This document shows, piece by piece, positions 33,442 through 41,851 of a stretch of 64,000 nt of DNA. Source of the DNA: an uncultured Pseudomonadota bacterium (lineage in GTDB: Bacteria; Pseudomonadota; Gammaproteobacteria; Burkholderiales; JALYOK01); assembly GCA_902826775.1 (NCBI GenBank), contig CADEHE010000015.1, positions 41,679 to 105,678 of the forward strand, read 5' to 3'. The notes below the pieces were generated by a model. It saw nothing but the letters and a program-made list of their open reading frames with translations. It ran no database searches and had not been told where the DNA came from. Each line of letters starts with the position of its first letter. Position 1 is the stretch's first letter. Made by a program: the position numbers and the translations under genes.

Positions 33442-34851
33442 CTATTCGGTCAGCTGGTATCGCTGCATGCGATAGCGCATGGCCATGCGGCTAATGCCCA
33501 ACCGCCGCGCGGCCTCGGAAACGTTTCTGTTAGTTTCGCGTAATGCTTGCTCTAGTAGCAAGCGTTCAGCCTCTCCCCAGGTGAGGCCACGCAGCGCTGC
33601 GGCGTCAGGCCCTTGTCGCTGAGCCACTAGCAAATTGAGGTCGGGAAAATCGATACGACGCCCATCGCTAAGTAGTACCGCGCGCTCTACCAAGTGCTTA
33701 AGTTCGCGGACGTTACCCGGCCATGAATATGTCCGCATTGCTTTGATGGCTTGATCGCTGAAGCTGGGCTTAGGTAGCGCGTAACGGCGCGCCGTCTGTG
33801 CTGCGTAGTGCTCGGCAAGCAAAAGAAAGTCTTCTTCGCGATCGCGCAGTGGCGGTAGCGTCACGCTGACTACGTTCAAGCGGAAATAGAGATCAGACCG
33901 GAAACCGCCCTCTGCGACGATCTTGGGAAGATCGCGATTTGTCCCCGCGACGAATCGCGCAAAAACCGGCCGCTCCACAGTCGCGCCCAAGCGGCGGACT
34001 TGACGCCGCTCTATGACGTGCAGCAACTTCGCCTGCAATTCTGACGGTAGTTCTCCGATCTCATCTAAAAACAGGGTGCCGTTCTCCGCCGCTTCAATCA
34101 GTCCGGCGCGGGCGGTATGGGCATTGGTGTAGGCGCCTTTCTCATTCCCAAACAGCTCCGCTTCTATAAGTTCGCGCGGCAGCGAGGCGCAGTCAACCTG
34201 AACGAACGGGCGTTCTCGAGAAGGTCCCCACAGATGCAGCAAGCGTGCGGCGAGATCCTTTCCGGTCCCAGTCTCACCCAAGATCAGCGCGGTGGGTGCG
34301 GGTGATTGACTAGAGGTGGCAAGCCGAGCCAAGCGCGCCAATTGCTCGCGTACCCGAAGCATTGCGGCGCTGCGGCCGATAAAATCGACATCTTCCAATG
34401 TATGATGCTCGCGGCTGCGCGAATAGACCAGCCGGTGCTGCAGATCCTGCTTGGCCATGACCTTATCAATAACCATCATCAGTTCGTCGAGGTCGAGTGG
34501 CTTCTTCAAGTAGTCCGCCGCGCCTTGCTTCATGGCATCCACCGCGTCGCCCAGTTCTCCGAAGGCGGACATGACAATGACTGGACTAACACGCCAAGCG
34601 CGGTTCCCATCGTTCAGTAGCTCCAGCCCGCTGCCGTCAGGCAAACGTAGATCGAGAAGAACTAGTTCAGGTGCAAAACCTTCCGGCAAATTGCGCGCAC
34701 TCATCAGCGACTTTGCGATGAAACACTCGTGGCCATCTCGGGTAAGGCGCTTGGCTATTGACTTTGCCAGCAACTCTTCATCGTCCACGATCAGCACGCG
34801 CAAAGCGGTAGTGATTGGGCGTTCCGCTGCTTCTAATCCAGGCTCAGGCAT
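33442..34851 (-). CDS. Sigma-54-dependent response regulator (NtrC family)
   Basis: 469 aa. Receiver (residues 18-130) with phosphorylation site D67 in LLDLRLP and KKP near 116; AAA+ domain with Walker A GETGTGKD (192-199) and Walker B LFLDEIGE (D263, E264); C-terminal Fis-type helix-turn-helix (NVSEAARRLGISRMAMRYRMQ). The sigma-54 contact loop reads GAYTNA (239-244) instead of GAFTGA. No kinase is adjacent; its partner may be the kinase at 19411 or lie outside the window. Its own gene has a sigma-54 promoter, so it probably activates itself together with the two operons around 24.5 kb. Confidence 0.93.
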   Translation of the reverse strand: MPEPGLEAAERPITTALRVLIVDDEELLAKSIAKRLTRDGHECFIAKSLMSARNLPEGFAPELVLLDLRLPDGSGLELLNDGNRAWRVSPVIVMSAFGELGDAVDAMKQGAADYLKKPLDLDELMMVIDKVMAKQDLQHRLVYSRSREHHTLEDVDFIGRSAAMLRVREQLARLARLATSSQSPAPTALILGETGTGKDLAARLLHLWGPSRERPFVQVDCASLPRELIEAELFGNEKGAYTNAHTARAGLIEAAENGTLFLDEIGELPSELQAKLLHVIERRQVRRLGATVERPVFARFVAGTNRDLPKIVAEGGFRSDLYFRLNVVSVTLPPLRDREEDFLLLAEHYAAQTARRYALPKPSFSDQAIKAMRTYSWPGNVRELKHLVERAVLLSDGRRIDFPDLNLLVAQRQGPDAAALRGLTWGEAERLLLEQALRETNRNVSEAARRLGISRMAMRYRMQRYQLTE

Positions 34852-34893
34852 TTTCTATGCGTGCGGTCACTAAGGGATTGATAGCAAGTAGCA

Positions 34894-34908
34894 GCAATTC
34901 AAATGCCA
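34894..34908 (-). promoter_or_regulatory. Sigma-54 promoter of the regulator gene
   Basis: Minus strand TGGCATTTGAATTGC followed by T: -24 TGGCA, -12 TTGCT, GG-N10-GC. Predicted transcription start near 34883, about 32 bases before the ATG at 34851. Confidence 0.75.
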
Positions 34909-34949
34909 TGGGCTTATTCGCACGTTTCACCGCGCAGCAGCAAGGGGAC

Positions 34950-34965
34950 GTGGTTACGAACAGCC
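34950..34965. promoter_or_regulatory. Probable activator site B
   Basis: GTGGTTACGAACAGCC, matching site A at 24536 in 13 of 16 bases, all differences being transitions. It is 43 bp upstream of the -24 box of the regulator promoter. Both sites contain the dyad GGYT-N6-ARCC, as expected for a Fis-type dimer. Confidence 0.5.
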
Positions 34966-35084
34966 GATGTGGCTGAATAGAAGCACCAACTCGCGCGCTT
35001 GACCAGTTGCAGGGCGAAGCGATACATTGCGTCCTAGATTCGGTGTCGTGTGCGCCACCCTTACTTCCTAACCGGTTGGATGAA

Positions 35085-35468
35085 ATGAGATTTTCGACCA
35101 TCGCTCTCGCTGCCTTGCTGGCGGCGCCGATCACGGCTCCCGCTGCCCAAGAGCAGGCGGCTAAGTCAGACGCAGCGTTACCCACGCTGCTCGATTCCGA
35201 CGACCCGAAGCAGGTTTACGATCAGATGTGCGCCGGCTGCCACGGTTATCGCGGCGACGGCGGCGAAGGTCATCGCGGCGGATTCAGCCCGCACATCGGC
35301 ACGCTCGCTAACAAGGAATACATGGCCAATGTGACCGATGACTACTTGATCATGATCATCAAGAAAGGTGGCGCTTACATGGGAAAAATCGCCACCATGC
35401 CCGCATGGGAAAAGAAACTAAGCGATGACCTGATCCGCAAGATCGTCGCTCACATCCGCACCTTTTAG
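35085..35468 (+). CDS. Periplasmic cytochrome c
   Basis: 127 aa from ATG 35085; a longer frame from 35007 lacks a signal peptide. Signal peptide ends TAPAAQ. Haem site CAGCH in YDQMCAGCHG, then GDGGEGHRGGF, and ATMPAWEKK with the axial Met; the last helix is DLIRKIVAHIRTF. It is divergent from the NtrC-type gene and 136 bases before the GSDH-like gene at 35605, for which it is a likely electron acceptor. A weak sigma-54-like sequence (TGGC at 34970, GC at 34983) lies upstream. Confidence 0.88.
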   Translation: MRFSTIALAALLAAPITAPAAQEQAAKSDAALPTLLDSDDPKQVYDQMCAGCHGYRGDGGEGHRGGFSPHIGTLANKEYMANVTDDYLIMIIKKGGAYMGKIATMPAWEKKLSDDLIRKIVAHIRTF

Positions 35469-35604
35469 TTCAGAGCGCTCAGTCGAAAGCGCGCAGTTGT
35501 AAGCGTCTAGGCGTCGGCCTTTTCGCTGCGCCGATTCCTAAACGCGGCAGTTGCAGTGCAAGCATGCCTGTAAGCGTTGGTCAATCAACAAGGAGGAGTT
35601 CGTC

Positions 35605-37272
35605 ATGAAGAAGCACACCGCGATTCTCGCAGTGGCTGCAGTGGCTACAGCGACTTTCGGACTCTGGTCCGGAGCCGCTTTGGCCCAGGATAGAGCAAAG
35701 GCGGAGCCGGGCGGCCCCGCGGGCAAGTGGTCTACGCGCACACCAGTCAAACCCGATCCAAGCAAGATCAAAGTGCCGGCCGGCTACAAGGTAGGCGTGT
35801 TCGCCTCCGGTATCGATACCATCACCTCGATCACCGTCGACAAGCAGGACAATGTCTGGGTCGCCATCTCAGGCAATACTTTCGGCTTCCCGCCGGAAGG
35901 CATCGACAAGCCGCACGTAAAAATCTACGACAAGAGCGGCAAGCTGATTAAAGACAAAGTCGGGCTGGGCACCTTCAAATCGTTCGCACTGAACGAAATC
36001 GGCTATTGCCCAGAGAACGGCCGCACCTACGTTGGCGACTACAGCTACGGCATTTGGGAAATCGACGGCGTAGACGGCACACCTAAGCTCATCATGAACG
36101 AGGTGCCGATCGGTGATCACGCCCTCGGTGGCATTCACTGCCGCGACGGTTGGTTGTACTACGCGGTCGGTGCGCCGACCAACTCGGGTTTTGCCGATCC
36201 TGACATCCACGGTTGGACCGACGCTGTCGACCCGTACTGGGAAAAGCGCACCGAGCCCGGTGTGCCGGCGCTGCCGCGTGATCCGCCTTGCCGCGATATC
36301 GTGCTGACCGGCCTGAACATCCGCGACAGCCAAGGCAACTTAACCGGCTCGTACCTGCCGAAGGGCACGCCGTCGAAACCCGGCCAAGTAATCAAGGCGC
36401 AAAAACCTTGCGGCGGCGCGGTGCATCGCGCGAAACTGAAGGCAGACAGTAGCTACACGCGTGACGACTGGGAAGTCTATGCGATGGGCTTGCGCAATTC
36501 GTCCGGTGTCGCATTCGGGCCCAAAGGCTCGCGCTTCGAAAAGGTGCTTGCGGTCAGTGATAACGGCCACAACGACAAAGGTAACCGCCGTGTCGCCAAC
36601 AGCGCTGAGCGCTTGTTCCTATTCACCGAAAAGGGCCAAGATGCGGGCTTCCCGGATAAAGACGGCTACCACTTTGTCAACATCAAGCGCTCCGGCCCGG
36701 ATGTGTATCGCGGCAACAAGTACGATCCGACGCGGCCGAATCCGCAGCTCAATATCGGCGACAAGCCGTTCATCCCGACGCTGCCGCCCTACCGCTTTAT
36801 CGATCACTCGATCGGTGTGCGCGGCACGCCGCTGATCGTGGCGAACCCGAATCCGAACGGTTATGTGAATCCCATCATGGAATGGGATACCAACAACCCG
36901 ATGGATGGCCTAGCCTGGTCGACCGACGCCTTCGGGGCAAAAGACACGATCTTTACCGCGGTGTTCGGCATCATTGACAACGGCCCGGAAAGCCTGCGCC
37001 CAATGTGGCCTGCTATCGTGAAAGTCGAGTTGTTAAACCCGATGGGCGTGAAGTGGTCGATTTTTGCCGAGAACCTGGAGCCCGGCCCGAACGCCTATCA
37101 GAAGAAAGAAAACCGTGGTGGCTTCGAGCGCACCAACGACGTGGAATTCAGCATGGACGGCAAGACGATGTACGTCGCCGACTACGGAGAACTCCACGTG
37201 AACTACCAAATGGAATCGCCGTTCTACACGACGCCGAAATCGGCGGTGGTTTGGACGATCACAAAACAGTAA
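35605..37272 (+). CDS. Distant GSDH-like periplasmic propeller enzyme
   Basis: 555 aa from ATG 35605 after AAGGAGGAG. Signal peptide ends GAALAQ. The mature protein is related to the glucose/sorbosone dehydrogenases but longer by about 100 residues. GDHALGGIHCRDGWLYYAVG aligns with the catalytic-His segment, EVYAMGLRNSSGVAFGP with the PQQ-contact Arg-Asn, and KVLAVSDNGHND with a calcium-site loop. The C-terminal part (DGKTMYVADYGELHV) closes the propeller. It is probably a PQQ enzyme, but the divergence leaves room for another activity. With the cytochrome upstream it forms the last unit of the quinoprotein cluster. Confidence 0.75.
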   Translation: MKKHTAILAVAAVATATFGLWSGAALAQDRAKAEPGGPAGKWSTRTPVKPDPSKIKVPAGYKVGVFASGIDTITSITVDKQDNVWVAISGNTFGFPPEGIDKPHVKIYDKSGKLIKDKVGLGTFKSFALNEIGYCPENGRTYVGDYSYGIWEIDGVDGTPKLIMNEVPIGDHALGGIHCRDGWLYYAVGAPTNSGFADPDIHGWTDAVDPYWEKRTEPGVPALPRDPPCRDIVLTGLNIRDSQGNLTGSYLPKGTPSKPGQVIKAQKPCGGAVHRAKLKADSSYTRDDWEVYAMGLRNSSGVAFGPKGSRFEKVLAVSDNGHNDKGNRRVANSAERLFLFTEKGQDAGFPDKDGYHFVNIKRSGPDVYRGNKYDPTRPNPQLNIGDKPFIPTLPPYRFIDHSIGVRGTPLIVANPNPNGYVNPIMEWDTNNPMDGLAWSTDAFGAKDTIFTAVFGIIDNGPESLRPMWPAIVKVELLNPMGVKWSIFAENLEPGPNAYQKKENRGGFERTNDVEFSMDGKTMYVADYGELHVNYQMESPFYTTPKSAVVWTITKQ

Positions 37273-37343
37273 GTTATCTTTGGGTTTCGCCGGTGTAGGT
37301 TGGGCTGTAAAGCCCAACCCGCGAACTCAACGAAAACACCATG

Positions 37344-37372
37344 GACGCATCCTACGGGATGCGTCTTTTTTT
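37344..37372 (+). terminator. Terminator after the GSDH-like gene
   Basis: Perfect nine-base-pair stem GACGCATCC / GGATGCGTC with a 4-base loop and seven T. A second perfect hairpin (GGTTGGGCT/AGCCCAACC) lies at 37298-37319. Confidence 0.9.
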
Positions 37373-37391
37373 GCGCCGCCGCCGCAGCGCG

Positions 37392-37805
37392 CTACTCGGC
37401 TGCGCGCTTGCCCAATTGCAAAAGCACGGGGTCCAACGCTACATCGGCATCGTTCACCGACACGGATGCAGCGTAGGTGCCATCGTCGAGTGAGCGCAAA
37501 TCGCGCAGCTCGATGCGTTTGTCCTGATGAATCATATTGACCAACAGAACGTTGAGCCGGTCACGCACTGCGATGGCATCGGCACCGCGTATTTGCGCAA
37601 TGCCGTTGGGCCGCACGCGGTGCAACGCGTCGCCGCGCGGATCCAATGCGTCGATCCAAAACCGGCACCAACCCGCCGCATCGCAGCCGCGGAACTGCGC
37701 CTGCAGAACCGACTCCGGACTGGATGTTTGTGCTTGAAGCTGGCCTGGCGCGCCCGCCAATCCGAGCCATACGCTGATAGTTAAACCCCAGCCAAACCGC
37801 TGCAT
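37392..37805 (-). CDS. Small secreted protein, unknown
   Basis: 137 aa from ATG 37805 (GTG 37820 also possible). Signal peptide ends LQAQT. The mature protein has two cysteines (RGCDAAGWCRFW), probably a disulfide, and a region resembling a secreted alpha-beta protein (HRVRPNGIAQIRGADAIAVRDRLNVLL). Not recognised. It lies downstream of tspO on the same strand. TTGATTAAGATC at 37846 resembles half an FNR box. Confidence 0.6.
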   Translation of the reverse strand: MQRFGWGLTISVWLGLAGAPGQLQAQTSSPESVLQAQFRGCDAAGWCRFWIDALDPRGDALHRVRPNGIAQIRGADAIAVRDRLNVLLVNMIHQDKRIELRDLRSLDDGTYAASVSVNDADVALDPVLLQLGKRAAE

Positions 37806-37888
37806 TGCGATGCTGTTCACGGCTTACTTACCCATGTAATCATTGTTGATTAAGATCTCTATTAAATCACAGAGATATACTCATAACC

Positions 37889-38377
37889 CTAACTCACATT
37901 TGCGCGCCAAATGCCAAAGTTCAGCACTGCGGCAAACGCTACCCACAGCAAATAGGGAATCAGCATCGCACCGGCGGCGGTGCGCACTCGCCAAAACGTG
38001 ATCAGCATCAACAGCACCGAGAGCCACAGCGCGAGAATCTCGTAAAACGCCAGATCGATTCGATGCCGCCCAAAAAACAAGTACGACCAGGCCGCGTTCA
38101 AAATCAGCTGCACACAAAACACAATTATCGCCACATGACGCCAGCCCACGCGCCGCCACACCAGCCACGCCGCGCCAGCAATCGATAAATAAAGCAGCGT
38201 CCATACCGGCGCGAACACGCCATTGTCAGGCGTCCACCAGGGCTTATTGAGCGCCTCATACCACGCCCCCGGCGTGTAGCGCGCGCCGAAACTGGCGGAC
38301 AGAGCGACCAGTGCAACGATGACGATTAGTGCAGCGATGTTCTGCGCACGGGTGGAACTCGGCTTCTGCTGCATCAT
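37889..38377 (-). CDS. tspO: TspO/MBR family membrane protein
   Basis: 162 aa with five hydrophobic helices. Family marks are YEALNKPWWTPDNGVFAPVWTLLY in helix 1-2 and QLILNAAWSYLFFG in helix 3, containing the conserved W-x-P-P-like and N-x-x-W-S segments. TspO proteins bind and help break down or move porphyrins and respond to oxygen and stress. Start ATG 38377. Its place after the cytochrome-rich cluster fits a haem or oxygen link, but this is context only. Confidence 0.9.
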   Translation of the reverse strand: MMQQKPSSTRAQNIAALIVIVALVALSASFGARYTPGAWYEALNKPWWTPDNGVFAPVWTLLYLSIAGAAWLVWRRVGWRHVAIIVFCVQLILNAAWSYLFFGRHRIDLAFYEILALWLSVLLMLITFWRVRTAAGAMLIPYLLWVAFAAVLNFGIWRANVS

Positions 38378-38606
38378 GATCTCGGTTATCCGGCGCGCGC
38401 CGCTTCTGCGCGGCGGCGACAGCGATTGCTATTGATTGCGGCAGATCTTACCCCGATGCGGCTGCCTGCCTAAGCTTTGCGCTTGAGCGTGAACGCACCG
38501 CGCTCTCGCGTGGTAAGCACGCGAACTTAAGGATAGTGGGGCTTGGCAAGAGGCCGCCGCTGAGGCTGGCGCCTCGGGAATCGTTGACTCGGATCAAATC
38601 CCTCTG

Positions 38607-39656
38607 CTACGTGCCGTCCGAGTGCGCCACTTGCATGGGTTCCTCGGATGGACCGACAAACACAAAATCGACTCGCTGGTCTAACGCGCGCGTGCTCTGC
38701 TTTGCGTTGGAGGTGCCTGCGCCGCTCGCTGCGGAGTAAGTCAACACAATCTTGGATGCATCTATGCCTTCGCCAACCAACATGCGTTTGGCACTGAGCG
38801 CGCGTGCGCGCGCGAGCGTCATGGGCACTCGGCCAGCGCCACCCGCCTCACCGTTGAGAATGATCCGCTTGGCTTGCATCGCCGCTTGCACGAGCGCATC
38901 GCGCCTTGGTTTGGACAACTTGAGGCGCACGGATCCTTTCGGGAAATGCACGCTAAAGTGCTGCGTCGGCTCGGCGCCAAGAGGCTTGGCCTGATGCTGT
39001 TCGACCTCCAGGCGCGCGAGCACGCGCTTCGCGCTCGTCGCAGCCGGCATTGTTTCCTCGGGCGCGGTTCCGATCGGCGCATCCGCCGACGACGGACGCG
39101 CCTCATCCGATTGCGCCGGTGCCGCCACCGGCAGTGCTGCGCGGTGCGGCAGTTCTGCCGTCGCGCGCAGATCCTGCGGTCCAGCGGTGATGTGGCTATA
39201 CAGCCAACCCGATTGCACGAGCACGCTGCGATGCACTCCGGGAACAACCATGTAGTCGCCCTGGCGCGCAGCTAGGAGCGGATTCCCCTGCGCATCGTAG
39301 GCCTGCGCATCGGCAGCGGGCGGGGCGAAGAACTGCAGGTACGTCTCGTAGCCGTCATCGAAAACGTGTTTTACCCCTGTCGCCTCAGCGCGTCGAATGC
39401 TGTATCCGAAGTTGTAGGCCGCGCCGCTTGCGCTCACTGGCGTGGCAGGCGCGCTTGACAACGCTGCCACAGGCGCCTGCTCGACTCTGGCCTCGCTTGC
39501 AGATGGATTCGCTTCCATCGGGGGCGGCAAGTCCTCCACCGCAAACCGCTCCGGGGCAGGCCCACGCACCGATGTGCTTACTGCGGCGCACCCTGCAAAA
39601 GCAAGCGCGACCGCGGTTGCGATAGTGCTTCTGGCGAAAAGGCTTCTATGGCTCAT
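38607..39656 (-). CDS. Lipoprotein with VirB9-like and OmpA-like parts
   Basis: 349 aa from ATG 39656. The lipobox is ALAFAGC. Residues about 80-165 (KHVFDDGYETYLQFFAPP ... GDYMVVPGVHRSVLVQSGWLYSHIT) resemble the C-terminal domain of VirB9/TrbG, a conjugation outer-membrane component. A low-complexity Ala/Pro linker follows. Residues about 240-340 (FPKGSVRLKLSKPRRDAL ... ARARALSAKRMLVGEGIDASKI ... DQRVDFVF) are OmpA/MotB-like and may bind peptidoglycan. There are no other type IV secretion genes nearby, so it may be a lone domestic or mobile-element remnant. Domain calls are by pattern only. Confidence 0.7.
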   Translation of the reverse strand: MSHRSLFARSTIATAVALAFAGCAAVSTSVRGPAPERFAVEDLPPPMEANPSASEARVEQAPVAALSSAPATPVSASGAAYNFGYSIRRAEATGVKHVFDDGYETYLQFFAPPAADAQAYDAQGNPLLAARQGDYMVVPGVHRSVLVQSGWLYSHITAGPQDLRATAELPHRAALPVAAPAQSDEARPSSADAPIGTAPEETMPAATSAKRVLARLEVEQHQAKPLGAEPTQHFSVHFPKGSVRLKLSKPRRDALVQAAMQAKRIILNGEAGGAGRVPMTLARARALSAKRMLVGEGIDASKIVLTYSAASGAGTSNAKQSTRALDQRVDFVFVGPSEEPMQVAHSDGT

Positions 39657-39750
39657 ACGGTGAGACGGTATTGTTACTGGTTTCGATCGGCGTGAGGGGC
39701 TCATCCCCAGATCGCTGTAGCATTATCATACTCTCGTCGACCTTCGGCAT

Positions 39751-40971
39751 TCACTCCGCAACGTTGAATGGTCTAAACTGCTTCGCCAATTTTAGACTCT
39801 GTCCCTGATAGTTGGAACTGCTGTCTTGCCCGTACAGCATCTCGGGGCGCGCCGCCATGCGCTCGTAGCGCAGCCAGCCGACCTTCTGGCCATGCTCCAG
39901 CAAGAAGGGCACTTCGTGCGAGCGCACTTCGAGCACGCCTCTGCTGCTGCCGGCTTTGTTGGTGTTCGCGTTCCAGCCGAAGCCGGGATCGAAAAATCCG
40001 GCGTAGTGCACGCGAAACTCCCCCGCGCGCGTGTCGTACGGCAGCATCTCGGCCGCGTACTCCGGCGGCACGGCGATCGCTTCCTTAGTCATGAGGATGT
40101 AAAACTCGTCCGGATCGAGGATCAGCGATGAACTCTTGCGAAAACGAATCGGCTCCCAGAAATCGAGCGGATCGTAATCGCGCCGTTCCAAGTCGATGCG
40201 CGTGACGTGCCGCTTCGCGCGATAGCCGATCAGATTGCCTTCCGCACCGCTGCCGACCAGGTCGACGGTAAACGGCAGTTCGCCGGTCTTCAGCGAACGC
40301 AGGCCTTTGTCGCGGTCGAGCGCATTGATTACTTGGCCTTCATCAAGCAACTTCTGCCAGTCTGCCGCGGTGATCGGCTTGGGCGCTACTCCGCGCGTGC
40401 GCCGAAAGCGCAGCTGATTCAGACGTGTGCCGGTCTTCACGACGATGCTGAAGCTGCGCGGCGCGACTTCAATGTAAAGCTCGCCCTTGTAGCCTTCGCT
40501 GACTTGATCGAAAACAGTGGCTTCGTCCGCGATCAGCCGCGTCAAGATGTCGAGGCGCCCGGTCGAACTTTTTGGGTTGGCGAATGCAGCCACCTCGCTG
40601 CGCAGATCGATCCCCTCCATCAGCGGGATCACGTAGATGCGCCCTTTCTCCAGCACGGCGCCGTTGCGCAGATCGATCTTGAAGTCGTCAAAGCGCTCGT
40701 CCAGTTGCCGCATCTTTTCCAGCACGCGCACGCCCTTGCCGGGCAGAAAGCTGGTATCCACCGGGTACGCGAATTCTCCCAGCCGCAGATCGATACTGGC
40801 CGGCTGCACCTGATCCCGATCGGCTCCACGCAGAATCGCCTTGATTTCGCCGCTGGCGAGCATCTCCAATATCTTTTGGCTCGGCAGAATGCCGGTGTAG
40901 TCGCCCGAGCGCGGCGTAACGGCAGCAGAGGGGACGGCCGGCATTTCCATTCTGGTCACCGCGTCGCTCAT
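39751..40971 (-). CDS. dcd: dCTP deaminase, two-domain form
   Basis: 406 aa, about twice the usual length of dCTP deaminase (about 190 aa), matching the duplicated 2'-deoxycytidine 5'-triphosphate deaminase type. First domain: QPASIDLRLGEFAY and NPKSSTGRLDILTRLI with the Arg/Ser nucleotide-contact pattern, then GYKGELYIEVAPRSFSIVVKTGTRLNQLRF. The second domain repeats the fold (SSLILDPDEFYILMTKEAIAVP, GFFDPGFGWNANTN). It converts dCTP to dUTP for thymidylate synthesis. It is followed 12 bases on by an unrelated SDR gene on the minus strand, which is upstream in genome coordinates but transcribed first. Confidence 0.85.
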   Translation of the reverse strand: MSDAVTRMEMPAVPSAAVTPRSGDYTGILPSQKILEMLASGEIKAILRGADRDQVQPASIDLRLGEFAYPVDTSFLPGKGVRVLEKMRQLDERFDDFKIDLRNGAVLEKGRIYVIPLMEGIDLRSEVAAFANPKSSTGRLDILTRLIADEATVFDQVSEGYKGELYIEVAPRSFSIVVKTGTRLNQLRFRRTRGVAPKPITAADWQKLLDEGQVINALDRDKGLRSLKTGELPFTVDLVGSGAEGNLIGYRAKRHVTRIDLERRDYDPLDFWEPIRFRKSSSLILDPDEFYILMTKEAIAVPPEYAAEMLPYDTRAGEFRVHYAGFFDPGFGWNANTNKAGSSRGVLEVRSHEVPFLLEHGQKVGWLRYERMAARPEMLYGQDSSSNYQGQSLKLAKQFRPFNVAE

Positions 40972-40983
40972 TCCCGCTAACCC

Positions 40984-41727
40984 CTAACGCCCGCCGCTCA
41001 CGTCGAGAAACGCCCCATGTACATAACTCGCCGCATCCGACATTAGCCAAACGATCGCCTCTGCCACTTCTTCGGCACTGCCGGCGCGCTGCATCGGAAT
41101 AGTCGCCAGAGACTTCTCCAATCGCCCAGGTGTGCCTTGCGCTTGCAGCTCGGTGTCGATCATGCCCGGGCGAATCGAATTGACGCGGATGCCTTGCGCG
41201 CCTACCTCGCGCGTAAGCCCGATAGTAAAGCTGTCGAGCGCGCCTTTCGACGCGGCGTAGTGAATCCACTCACCGCCGCCGCCGAGCGTGGCGGCCTTAG
41301 ATGAAATATTGACGATAGAGCCACCCTTGCCGCCTAACTGCGTGGACATGCGCCGAATCGCTTCACGCGCGCAAAGAAAACAGCCGATCACGTTAATGCG
41401 AAACAGCTCCTCCAGATGCTTGGCGTCGGCGTCTTGCACCAAGCGCACACCGCCGGTGGTGCCGGCGTTATTTACCAGCGCGGTCAAGGTGCCCAACTCG
41501 CGATCCACGGACTTGAACAAGCGTACGATGTCGGCTTCCACGGCCGTGTCGGCTTGCACAGCAATGGCCTTGCCGCCGCTTTGGCGTATCGCGGCCACAA
41601 CTTGCTCCGCGTCCTGCGCGCGCTCGCGGTAGTTGACCGCCACGGCGAATCCATTTTGCGCCGCCAACTTCGCCGTCGCCGCGCCGATGCCGCGGCCACC
41701 GCCGGTAATCACTGCAACTTTTTGCAT
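40984..41727 (-). CDS. SDR-family oxidoreductase
   Basis: 247 aa Rossmann-fold dehydrogenase. Cofactor site TGGGRGIGAATA; NNAGTTGG; catalytic Ser in IVNISS, Tyr and Lys in YAASKGA; final SYVHGAFLDVSGG. This is a classical SDR of FabG-like length. The acidic or basic preference for NAD(H) versus NADP(H) suggests NADP (NYRERAQD after strand 2). Transcribed towards dCTP deaminase. Substrate unknown. Confidence 0.88.
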   Translation of the reverse strand: MQKVAVITGGGRGIGAATAKLAAQNGFAVAVNYRERAQDAEQVVAAIRQSGGKAIAVQADTAVEADIVRLFKSVDRELGTLTALVNNAGTTGGVRLVQDADAKHLEELFRINVIGCFLCAREAIRRMSTQLGGKGGSIVNISSKAATLGGGGEWIHYAASKGALDSFTIGLTREVGAQGIRVNSIRPGMIDTELQAQGTPGRLEKSLATIPMQRAGSAEEVAEAIVWLMSDAASYVHGAFLDVSGGR

Positions 41728-41851
41728 TGCCTCTCCAGATTAATTGTTCCAACCCTTGTGAATCTATGAGTAACGCTCGTGGCGAGCGCCTCGAACCACA
41801 GCCTACACTATTCGCTTGCGCACTCCGACAAGCTCAGAACGAACGAGAAAT

